A stretch of DNA of 8,266 nucleotides from an archaeon (GCA_027051265.1 JALTZH010000244.1:1-8266); one strand, 5' to 3'; positions 1 to 5,637 are shown, counted from the first letter of the stretch. Notes: a model not told the origin generated them from the sequence alone. Numbers and translations are program-made.

Positions 1-158
1 CCTATTGAATCGTGGTTTGTTATTTAATTTGCGACAGAGCATCTAATTTTATATAACAGAGATATCGAGAAAGAACTCTTAAAACTCAGGGAGGTCATAA
101 GTTTAAAAAGGGTTCCGTAGTATATAACGATATGCAGAAATGAAGGGAGAGTAAATTT

Positions 159-266
159 TTGAAGAAAGCAAAGGACTTCTCATCGAGAAAAACAACGTTT
201 CATCTTGCTATAACATTTATCGCTTCATTTTCTCCTTTTTTATCCCTATTTTTAAACTTGCAATAA
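159..266 (+). CDS. Doubtful small ORF: 35-residue protein with one hydrophobic segment
   Basis: A frame starting at TTG and ending at TAA (264-266) encodes a short peptide. It begins LKKAKDFSSRKTTFH and continues as a hydrophobic stretch (roughly residues 14-34), the pattern of a small single-span membrane protein with a positive N terminus. A GGGAGAG purine run about 7 bases before the TTG could serve as a ribosome binding site. Against it: the start is not ATG, there is no recognisable family, and T-rich DNA readily yields apparent hydrophobic peptides. It could also be a worn fragment of a larger membrane protein. Treat as a candidate only. Confidence 0.17.
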   Translation: MKKAKDFSSRKTTFHLAITFIASFSPFLSLFLNLQ

Positions 267-298
267 AATAAAAGAGAAACATTTTTTCATTCAAAAAT
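262..298 (-). terminator. Possible T-rich terminator of the leftward ATPase gene
   Basis: Read on the - strand, the region after the ATPase stop codon has a T5 run (293-297), then a T6 run near 282-287, then TTTCTCTTTTATTTTATT (about 262-279). Archaeal RNA polymerase commonly terminates at such U-rich tracts without a hairpin. The whole area is AT-rich, so the call is weak. Confidence 0.3.
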
Positions 299-317
299 CT
301 GGATACAATTTTAACCG

Positions 318-1358
318 TTATTGTTCCATTTCTTTTAGCAGGTTTCTTATAGCAATTAGTTCGAGGTGGGATTGGGGTTTAAGAATTTTTTTTCTTGGGT
401 CAGCGAAGAGGATATTTTTTTCGATGAGGAATTGTATTGTCGGATTTATTTCTTTATATTTGAGAGAGTTTTTATCACGGAATTCTTTAAGCAGTTCGAT
501 TATTTCTTCGAATCTTCTCTCGTTTAACCTTTTTTCCTTGTAAATAATCTCCTCCAGCTGCCCATACCTTATCTCATAAAATTCCTCGCACAACTCCTTA
601 ACATCTTTGCCTACTTTCTTTGTCTGTATTGCCTCAACAAGATATATCGGCTTCCCTCCAAAATAATACCAAACAAGATTTATTTCCTCATCGCTAAATC
701 CTTTGCTACGTAATACCCTCTCGACAGTCTTTCTATCAAAATCATCCACCAAATAGTACCTCGAACGTCCTTGCAGCATCGCTTCGTTGTAAATCCTTTC
801 GATAAAAGTCGAATCCGATGTGATTGCAAAGACGTGACAAAGCTTGAGTTCTTTAGTTAGTCTTATAAACAGATTGAATAATCGGTAAATTAAAGGTTCA
901 TTTACTTTGACATCCTTGATGACTTGTAGCTCGTCAAATATTATTATAGGCATTAAACCTTTTTCTTTAAGTTTTTGCAACGTTTTTATGATATATCTAA
1001 AGACTCCTCGATAATCTTTCTCACGTCTCTCGAACATTAATTTAAACGTCCCAAAAGAAATAGGAATACCGAAGCTTAACCTCGAAATCTTATCGACTAT
1101 CTTTTCTATGCTAAAATCCTTTTCCTCATACGTTTCGAACAAAATTTCATAAAACTCTTCCTCCTTCGTTATTTCCTCACCCCTCAAATTTATGTAAAAT
1201 GCAACGTATTCCTTTGGTAAAATGTTTTCAACCAAATGTTGCATCAAAACAGTCTTTCCTGAATTTATAGGCCCATAAATAAATGTGATCATGTTTGGCT
1301 CCTGCTTTATCATGTTCAACAAATCTCGAAGCTCTTTCTCACGATTGTAAAACTCCAT
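318..1358 (-). CDS. Archaeal AAA+/STAND-type ATPase (Arch_ATPase-like) with C-terminal winged-helix-like region
   Basis: A 346-residue P-loop ATPase of the large archaeal family seen in many, often lineage-specific, copies in archaeal genomes. Visible motifs are Walker A GPINSGKT (residues 29-36), Walker B IIIFDELQ (138-145), a sensor-1-like strand ending AITSDS (178-183), and a GGKP motif (234-237) in a helical segment, typical of this clade. The last ~80 residues are charged and helical, ending in a short beta-like segment, suggesting a winged-helix tail. No signal peptide or membrane segment is seen. The ATG at 1358 directly precedes the conserved FYNREKEL start that is characteristic of the family, so the start is well placed. 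The gene stands 90 bases behind the preceding leftward operon and probably has its own promoter. Codon use is distinct: it uses CGT/CGA arginine and GAG glutamate more freely, while the helicase and histone are dominated by AGA and GAA. That fits a mobile or recently acquired family, though cellular role and partner are unknown. Confidence 0.85.
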   Translation of the reverse strand: MEFYNREKELRDLLNMIKQEPNMITFIYGPINSGKTVLMQHLVENILPKEYVAFYINLRGEEITKEEEFYEILFETYEEKDFSIEKIVDKISRLSFGIPISFGTFKLMFERREKDYRGVFRYIIKTLQKLKEKGLMPIIIFDELQVIKDVKVNEPLIYRLFNLFIRLTKELKLCHVFAITSDSTFIERIYNEAMLQGRSRYYLVDDFDRKTVERVLRSKGFSDEEINLVWYYFGGKPIYLVEAIQTKKVGKDVKELCEEFYEIRYGQLEEIIYKEKRLNERRFEEIIELLKEFRDKNSLKYKEINPTIQFLIEKNILFADPRKKILKPQSHLELIAIRNLLKEMEQ

Positions 1359-1377
1359 AATTAAAATTAATACCTAA

Positions 1378-1390
1378 CTCAAAATTTGAG
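1378..1390 (-). promoter_or_regulatory. Inverted repeat at promoter position of the ATPase gene
   Basis: CTCAAA-A-TTTGAG is a perfect 6-base inverted repeat around one central base. It sits 20-32 bases before the ATG of the leftward ATPase gene, where the TATA element of a leaderless or short-leader archaeal transcript would lie. Its core read on the - strand, CAAATTTTG, is a poor but possible TATA box. It could be an operator overlapping the promoter. It could also act with the T5 run on the - strand at 1391-1395 as an end signal for the upstream operon. Short AT-rich palindromes also occur by chance. Confidence 0.3.
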
Positions 1391-1448
1391 AAAAATTTTT
1401 GCTATGTTGCAAGTTTTCTGGTCAGGAGTGATATAGATGCTAGAAAGT

Positions 1449-2126
1449 TTAAACAATAAGAGTATTAAAAAAAGCTTTTCCGTATATGATTGAATCGTAA
1501 TCCTTTAGATGAATTATTCTACCGGATATCTTTTTCCTAACTTTTGAATACGAATCTATTATAAATATTTCTATAACGTTTTTTCCTTTTTTTCTTATCT
1601 TTCTCTTGATTTCATAACACTCAAGCATCTTTACCTCATCATCCTTAGGAATTAGTACTGAAGCTACTATATTCTCTTCTGATAACGTTTTGAGAAAATT
1701 TTCAATATTTTCATGCTTTTCATGAACTTTAACGAAACAAAACCTCGCATTTCCAATCCTCTTTACATATTTAAGAGAGTTTATAACCTCTTTATAATCG
1801 GTTTTTAACGAAAACAACATGCTTCTAATATTTTTTAGAGGTTTAACGCTTGCTTCATTACCCTTAAGTAATTCAATCGCCGATTCTATATCTAAGAGCT
1901 TTATATTTCTTTCAATCAAAAATCTTTTGAAAAATCCGGATACCTTGAGGAATACATTTCTACCATCATAGTAAAAAGGTTCTGATACCAATATCTTTTC
2001 GAGAAAATCTGTAACTTCATAACCGAGTTTATTCATCATATCAATAATACTTCCATAAATCGTATCTGAATCAATTCTTAAAGGATTCCCAGAAACGTAT
2101 TTAAATTCAACAATAAAATTCTTCAT
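1449..2126 (-). CDS. Reduced Csm4-like (Cas5-group RAMP) protein
   Basis: A 225-residue lysine-rich protein that I read as a shortened Csm4 relative. Csm4 is the Cas5-group subunit that caps type III CRISPR effector complexes, contacts Cas10 and holds the crRNA 5' handle. Seen here: an N-terminal strand FIVEFKY, then LRIDSDTIYGSI (16-27), which matches the HSDTLFGAL-type segment of Csm4, then SEPFYY (48-53), in the place of the SSAFPY-type motif. A strand IGNARFCFVKV (124-134) lies where Csm4 has its glycine-rich GGDRSSGFGRF-type loop. The C-terminal end, with GRIIHL and YGKAFF (215-220), matches the VYRYGYAF-type ending. Canonical Csm4 is about 300 residues; this one is shorter and its glycine-rich loop is almost gone, so crRNA binding may be altered. 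It is the last gene of the ABCE1 block, overlapping the previous gene by 20 bases, which implies coupled translation. The ATG at 2126 starts directly at the first predicted strand. The family call rests on pattern matching by eye; an unrelated ferredoxin-like-fold protein is possible. Confidence 0.5.
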   Translation of the reverse strand: MKNFIVEFKYVSGNPLRIDSDTIYGSIIDMMNKLGYEVTDFLEKILVSEPFYYDGRNVFLKVSGFFKRFLIERNIKLLDIESAIELLKGNEASVKPLKNIRSMLFSLKTDYKEVINSLKYVKRIGNARFCFVKVHEKHENIENFLKTLSEENIVASVLIPKDDEVKMLECYEIKRKIRKKGKNVIEIFIIDSYSKVRKKISGRIIHLKDYDSIIYGKAFFNTLIV

Positions 2127-2991
2127 ATATAATTTTTAAATACTTAGCTAATAGGAATAATGTCTTTTGGAACTCTTCGTTATAATCACAGCTTATCATA
2201 TATTTTGAGAGGGAACTACTTAAAAAGTTATAGAGATATCTAAACCTTTTGATTGATTTTGGAAACCTAACGAAGATGTTTCCATGCTTCATTTTATCTA
2301 AAATTTTAATCAAGAAGCTGTGAAGCATCGTTAAGCAATTCCTAGATAAGTTATAATCCTTAACATCTTTATATATCATAACAAGTAAGTTTGAAAATCT
2401 CTCATCATCTAATCTAAGGATTGAACCATCAACGTATATGAACAAATCTTTTCTGTTGGTCTTAAGTATTTCGACAAATTCTTTTAGTTTTGGTAGAATC
2501 AAACTTTCGTAATCCGTTTTGAGATGTATAACGTTGGAAATATTTTCCACGTTTTTGTATAGAAGAATTCCAAACTTATATACATCTGAGATAAAACCTA
2601 TGGAGGAATATTTCCTTATATAATTGTTACATTTCTCACAAATGAACTCATGTTCTATTGCTTTATCACATACTTTACAATTACGTGTACCAATTCTTAT
2701 GTTGAAAATTTTTGGCAAAATCGTTACGTTTTTGTAAAAAACTTTAGGTATACAGATGTTCATCGTTTCGAATATTTTTGTTAGATATCTTTCAAGAGTT
2801 CCTTTATCGAAATTCTTAATATGGAACGTATATGTATTCATTTTGTATCCTAAAAATTTCGCACCATGATTTTCAAGAAAGGAAAATAGATTTCTCCTCA
2901 TTTCTTTAAAAATCTCGTATCTTATTGGTATAAAATTTTTGTTCAAAAATAAGTATCTCTCCAAATTATCGAACACCACTGTTATTCTCAT
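2107..2991 (-). CDS. Miniature Cas10-like protein with zinc finger, no HD domain and no GGDD motif
   Basis: A 294-residue protein whose order of elements resembles the core of Cas10/Csm1. Residues 1-100 look like a first palm-like domain: strand ITVVFDN, helix 24-40, strand TYTFHIKN (53-60), helix 65-77, then a strand. This parallels the Cas10 order of IQ-FIF strand, helix, GGRFYLLLPN strand and helix. A zinc finger follows with C105, C108, C118 and C121 (CxxC-x9-CxxC), placed as in Csm1 between palm 1 and palm 2. A second half has strand LFIYVDG (183-189), helix SRNCLTMLHSFLIKIL (about 214-229) and strand NIFVRF where Cas10 carries GGDD; here there is no GGDD, so cyclic oligoadenylate synthesis is not expected. 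There is no N-terminal HD nuclease and no D4 domain; Cas10 is usually 700-900 residues. The ATG overlaps the ABCE1 stop in ATGA, and the gene overlaps the Csm4-like gene by 20 bases. The partnership with a Csm4-like gene strengthens the call. It could instead be an unrelated zinc-finger RNA-binding protein. Confidence 0.45.
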   Translation of the reverse strand: MRITVVFDNLERYLFLNKNFIPIRYEIFKEMRRNLFSFLENHGAKFLGYKMNTYTFHIKNFDKGTLERYLTKIFETMNICIPKVFYKNVTILPKIFNIRIGTRNCKVCDKAIEHEFICEKCNNYIRKYSSIGFISDVYKFGILLYKNVENISNVIHLKTDYESLILPKLKEFVEILKTNRKDLFIYVDGSILRLDDERFSNLLVMIYKDVKDYNLSRNCLTMLHSFLIKILDKMKHGNIFVRFPKSIKRFRYLYNFLSSSLSKYMISCDYNEEFQKTLFLLAKYLKIIYEEFYC

Positions 2992-4736
2992 ACATAGTAA
3001 TATTCTCCCAATTTCTTTTGATACCTATCCATTTTACTTCCAGGTTTATTAACTCTTGGTCTCTTCGTATCCTTATCCCTTCTAAAAGTTATATCAAGCG
3101 TTTTCAGAAATATGTTCATACCTTCTCTCATAGATAATGGTTTAGAAGCATATCCTCTTCTCTCAGGTTCTCCTGTAAACACTATTAACTTATCGGAAAC
3201 GTAATCTATTAAGATGAGATCGTGATCTACAACGAAACATAAAGCCTTTCTTTTTTCAATTATTCTTCTTATAATTTTGGCAACGTTTAACCTTTGTTCT
3301 ACATCGAGATATGCAGAGGGTTCATCTATCAGATATATATCCGCAGGTTTTGATAGGCATGCAGCGATTGCAACTCTTTGTAACTCTCCACCACTTAGGT
3401 TACGTAGGATTTTAAACCTTATATCTTCGATACCTAATTGTTTGTAAATTTCTGTATGGAAGAGTTCATCCTTTGGTATCTTCTTAAAAAATTCTTCAAC
3501 GGTTAAATCCGAATCGAGTTTTATGTACTGTGGTTTATATGATACGGATGCCTTTCTTTCTATATCACCAAAATCTTGTTTTAATTCTCCAGCCAATATT
3601 CTTACAAAAGTTGTTTTTCCTATAGAATTAGGTCCAAGAATTCCGATTATTTCTCCTTTATGAAATTCTCCCGATTCTGCTTCAAGAGAAAAACCATCGT
3701 ATGATTTCTTTATTTTTGTATATCTTAGGTAAATCTCGGGTTTTTCTTCTCTTAAATCCTTTCTTTCAAAAAATCTTATCGCTGCATCTCTGAATCTAAC
3801 ATTTTCGTCCTTTATATATCCTTCGAGATACATGTTTATACCTTCTCTCGTAGATTTTGGATTTGATACTATTCCATATACTCCAGGTTTTCCGTAAAGT
3901 ATTACAACATTATCCGCAATATAATCCAGAAATATTAGATCGTGTTCAACAACTATAACAGTCTTTTCATCTTTTAATAGCTCTCTTATTATTTTTGCAA
4001 TCTTTAATCGTTGAGATACATCCAAATAGCTGCATGGTTCATCAAATATATAAACATCGTAATCTTTCAAAAGGCATGCGGCAATTGCTAATCTTTGTAA
4101 CTCTCCTCCACTTAATATTGTTACATCTCTTTCCATTACATTCTTTAGTTCCAATTTTTCAACCACTTTATCCACGTTTCCACCTAATCTTTCAAGAACA
4201 TCCTTAACCTTACCTTTAACATACTTTCTGATCAAATCCACGTGTTGAATTTTATGAACAACTTTAATCTTTCCTTTGTATAAATTGTTGAAATAATCGT
4301 AGAGTTGAGTGTTCTTAAAAGTTTTAAGCACATTATTTTTATCGGAAGAATTCCTGCCGAAATTTGGTATGATCTCTCCTGAAAATATTTTTAGAAGTGT
4401 TGTCTTACCCAAAGCGTTTTGTCCAACAATACCAAGAGCCATTCCCTCTCTAAGGTATGGTATGCGATATAATCTGAAACCATTTATCCCATATTGATGA
4501 ATCTTAAACTTATCATACTCATCTGGTAAAGATACGATACCAATTGCTCCAAACGGACATTTTTTAACACATAAACCACATCCGGAGCATAAGTTTTCCT
4601 TTATTATAGGTCTTTTCTCATCGTCAGAAAAAACTATGGCTTCCTTTCCAGTTTTTAACATGGGGCAATATTTGAGACATTCTCTTGAACACTTTTTTGG
4701 TTGGCATCGATCCTTTTTTAAAACTGCAATTCTCAT
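2988..4736 (-). CDS. abce1: ABCE1/RLI ribosome-recycling ATPase
   Basis: A 582-residue ABCE1, the iron-sulfur twin-ATPase that splits ribosomes into subunits after termination, working with aRF1 or Pelota in the cytoplasm. The N-terminal ferredoxin-like domain has all eight cysteines (C11, C16, C20, C24, C50, C53, C56, C60) for two 4Fe-4S clusters. NBD1 has Walker A GQNALGKTT (105-113), signature LSGGELQR (208-215), Walker B FDEP (232-235) and H266. NBD2 has Walker A GPNSIGKTT (369-377), signature LSGGELQR (448-455), DEP (472-474) and H506. Two hinge segments (about 288-305 and near 535-550) and the C-terminal GEYYYV ending are family hallmarks. Length is close to the usual ~590-600. NBD1 is somewhat divergent, with QNAL in Walker A, IQHVD at the Q-loop and DEPCSYLD after Walker B, but no catalytic residue is missing. 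The ATG at 4736 starts at the conserved MRIAVLKKDRC. It leads an operon with the Cas10-like and Csm4-like genes, and a C/D sRNA lies just upstream on the same strand. Confidence 0.97.
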   Translation of the reverse strand: MRIAVLKKDRCQPKKCSRECLKYCPMLKTGKEAIVFSDDEKRPIIKENLCSGCGLCVKKCPFGAIGIVSLPDEYDKFKIHQYGINGFRLYRIPYLREGMALGIVGQNALGKTTLLKIFSGEIIPNFGRNSSDKNNVLKTFKNTQLYDYFNNLYKGKIKVVHKIQHVDLIRKYVKGKVKDVLERLGGNVDKVVEKLELKNVMERDVTILSGGELQRLAIAACLLKDYDVYIFDEPCSYLDVSQRLKIAKIIRELLKDEKTVIVVEHDLIFLDYIADNVVILYGKPGVYGIVSNPKSTREGINMYLEGYIKDENVRFRDAAIRFFERKDLREEKPEIYLRYTKIKKSYDGFSLEAESGEFHKGEIIGILGPNSIGKTTFVRILAGELKQDFGDIERKASVSYKPQYIKLDSDLTVEEFFKKIPKDELFHTEIYKQLGIEDIRFKILRNLSGGELQRVAIAACLSKPADIYLIDEPSAYLDVEQRLNVAKIIRRIIEKRKALCFVVDHDLILIDYVSDKLIVFTGEPERRGYASKPLSMREGMNIFLKTLDITFRRDKDTKRPRVNKPGSKMDRYQKKLGEYYYV

Positions 4737-4749
4737 ATAACTAAACTAC

Positions 4750-4757
4750 TATAATAA
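4750..4757 (-). promoter_or_regulatory. TATA-like box directly before ABCE1
   Basis: On the - strand TTATTATA ends 14 bases before the ABCE1 ATG, which would give a start of transcription at or just inside the start codon (leaderless). No Shine-Dalgarno-like sequence precedes the ATG. The box abuts the D box of the C/D sRNA, so it may instead be only the sRNA 3' flank, with ABCE1 expressed from the sRNA promoter. Confidence 0.35.
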
Positions 4758-4810
4758 CATCAGAGAATGGATGATTCATCATTTATCAGATTTCCTCGGC
4801 ATCATCATCC
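4757..4810 (-). ncRNA. C/D box sRNA (2'-O-methylation guide)
   Basis: Read on the - strand the elements occur in canonical order with canonical spacing: box C ATGATGA (4802-4808), 12-base guide TGCCGAGGAAAT (4790-4801), box D' CTGA (4786-4789), 3-base spacer, box C' ATGATGA (4776-4782), 12-base guide ATCATCCATTCT (4764-4775), box D CTGA (4760-4763). Such RNAs assemble with L7Ae, Nop5 and fibrillarin and direct methylation of the target base paired to the fifth guide base before D or D'. The D guide is complementary to GAAUGGAUGA, a segment conserved (from memory) in domain IV of archaeal/eukaryotic large-subunit rRNA, with guide bases 2-11 pairing. Four perfect boxes and two equal guides make chance unlikely. 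A terminal stem is weak or absent, as in many archaeal sRNAs. It ends about 24 bases before the ABCE1 start codon. Exact RNA ends are inferred. Confidence 0.88.
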
Positions 4811-4829
4811 AATATTGATTCTATTACTT

Positions 4830-4850
4830 AACATTATTTTAAACAATGTT
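4830..4850 (-). promoter_or_regulatory. Promoter of the C/D sRNA inside an inverted repeat
   Basis: TTTAAAATAAT on the - strand (4843-4833) is a good archaeal TATA box, centred about 26 bases before 4812, just ahead of box C at 4808; that is the expected position for a promoter starting the sRNA. The box is bracketed by a 6-base inverted repeat, AACATT (4830-4835) and AATGTT (4845-4850), which could be an operator for a repressor blocking TBP. It may also drive the downstream ABCE1 operon by read-through. Confidence 0.5.
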
Positions 4851-4929
4851 TAACTTCATGTTTTCTATCAAAGAGTACAAAGTTACCTACAAGATCTATC
4901 GACTCATCGAATAATTAAGTATCATATAC

Positions 4930-4940
4930 TTATAATTTAA
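4930..4940 (+). promoter_or_regulatory. TATA-like box of korC
   Basis: TTATAATTTAA lies about 17-27 bases before the ATG at 4957, giving transcription start at or close to the ATG (leaderless mRNA). A second AT-rich box, TTTATATAAATA (4945-4956), touches the ATG and would start transcription inside the gene, so it is less likely. No Shine-Dalgarno-like sequence is present, in keeping with a leaderless transcript. Confidence 0.4.
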
Positions 4941-4956
4941 TTTTTTTATATAAATA

Positions 4957-5502
4957 ATGAAGTATGAAATTAGATTTGCTGGATTTGGAGGACAAGGAAT
5001 CGTAACAATGGGAATCATATTAGGTAGAGCTGCAGTAATATACGAAGGCCTAAATGCAGTTCAGACTCAAAGTTATGGACCTGAAGCAAGAGGTGGAGCT
5101 TCGAGAAGTGAAGTTATTATATCTAGTGAACCAATATATTATCCAAAAGTTCGTAAGCCAGACATTTTTGTATGCATGTCTACACAAGCCTTGGATAAAT
5201 ACATGAAAGATTTAAAGGAGAACGGTATTCTTATTTATGATTCAAGTATAATTAAAAACGAAATATTATCAAACAAATATAAAATATACAAAGTACCAGC
5301 AACCAAACTCGCTTTCGATATGTTTAAAAGAACGGTTGTTGCCAACATAATAATGCTTGGATTTTTAATTAAAATAACTAAGATAGTATCTTACGAGAGT
5401 TTAAAGAAAGCAATACTTGATGTTGTACCAAAAGGTACTGAAGAGATGAATATGAAAGCGTTGAATGTTGGTTATAATTTTAGTGAGAAAAAACAAAGTT
5501 GA
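4957..5502 (+). CDS. korC: 2-oxoacid:ferredoxin oxidoreductase gamma subunit (2-oxoglutarate type, KorC/KorG)
   Basis: A 181-residue gamma subunit of the coenzyme-A-dependent 2-oxoacid:ferredoxin oxidoreductases. These cytoplasmic thiamine-diphosphate enzymes interconvert 2-oxoglutarate and succinyl-CoA with ferredoxin. Seen: FAGFGGQGIV (residues 7-16) and the hallmark QSYGPEARGGASRSEVI (38-54), followed by YPKVRKPDI, all characteristic of the KorC branch rather than PorG or IorB. Length matches the family (~180-190). The ATG at 4957 begins with the KYEIRFAG strand leading into the GFGGQG loop, so no later start is possible. It faces away from ABCE1 and is followed by a histone gene, with no alpha, beta or delta subunit in the window. 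Normally korC sits next to korA/korB, so the partners must be encoded elsewhere, or this gamma subunit serves another oxidoreductase. Confidence 0.9.
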   Translation: MKYEIRFAGFGGQGIVTMGIILGRAAVIYEGLNAVQTQSYGPEARGGASRSEVIISSEPIYYPKVRKPDIFVCMSTQALDKYMKDLKENGILIYDSSIIKNEILSNKYKIYKVPATKLAFDMFKRTVVANIIMLGFLIKITKIVSYESLKKAILDVVPKGTEEMNMKALNVGYNFSEKKQS

Positions 5503-5521
5503 AGTTTTACGATAAAAACTT
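5502..5521 (+). terminator. Hairpin directly after korC
   Basis: AAGTTTT (5502-5508) and AAAACTT (5515-5521) form a 7-base inverted repeat with a 6-base loop, beginning on the last base of the korC stop codon. The stem is AT-rich and no strong T-run follows at once, so its strength as a terminator is doubtful. It does sit exactly where a 3' end would be expected before the separately promoted histone gene. Confidence 0.35.
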
Positions 5522-5585
5522 TAAAAATTGATGTTAGATAATCGAAAGATAACTTTTAATCTAGATTTTGAATTTTTAGTAAAAT

Positions 5586-5604
5586 AACTTTTTTTTAAAA
5601 AGTT
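5586..5604 (+). promoter_or_regulatory. Likely histone promoter: TATA-like core within a palindrome
   Basis: AACTTTTT-TTT-AAAAAGTT is an 8-base inverted repeat with a 3-base centre. Its core TTTTAAAA (5593-5600) is a plausible TATA box; start of transcription would fall near 5623, leaving a leader of about 25 bases that includes a GGGGTG ribosome binding site. The palindrome could be an operator or chance in very AT-rich DNA. Confidence 0.35.
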
Positions 5605-5637
5605 AAAAGTTTTAAGAAAATAATAAAATGAAAAATC

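Larger units (their letters stand above)
1..317. other. Mostly non-coding flank with scattered TATA-like boxes
   Basis: No convincing gene is visible in this stretch. It contains two TATA-like boxes on the + strand, TTTTATATAA near 47-56 and AGTATATAAC near 119-128, and a purine-rich GGGAGG near 89-94. The right-hand part (about 180-300) is rich in T and A runs and lies downstream of the leftward ATPase gene, so it probably contains that gene's 3' end signals. I saw no tRNA arms, no C/D boxes in workable order and no repeats. The only possible reading frame is the 35-codon TTG frame listed separately. Confidence 0.5.

Noticed and set aside
1-317. tRNA or further C/D sRNA in the left flank.
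   Set aside because: No T-loop with GGTTC-A-TCC spacing, no acceptor stem, and no C and D boxes in workable order on either strand.
1449-2991. A complete type III CRISPR-Cas locus.
   Set aside because: No Cas7-type backbone gene, Cas11, Cas6, adaptation genes or regularly spaced repeats are in the window, and the Cas10-like protein lacks HD and GGDD.
3100-4130. Near-repeated stretches inside ABCE1, for example around 3355-3400 and 4075-4120, and around 3110-3190 and 3830-3900.
   Set aside because: They fall at equivalent places in the two nucleotide-binding domains (signature motif and hinge) and reflect the ancient internal duplication of ABCE1, not a separate repeat.
3995-4497. Two open frames of 60-70 codons on the + strand.
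   Set aside because: They lie wholly opposite ABCE1, whose reading frame is certain, and their translations show no family features.
4767-4853. A 28-codon rightward frame starting ATG with Asp-Asp-Ser-Ser and His-His-His runs.
   Set aside because: It is the antisense of the C/D box sRNA; the runs come from the repeated C boxes and there is no ribosome binding site.
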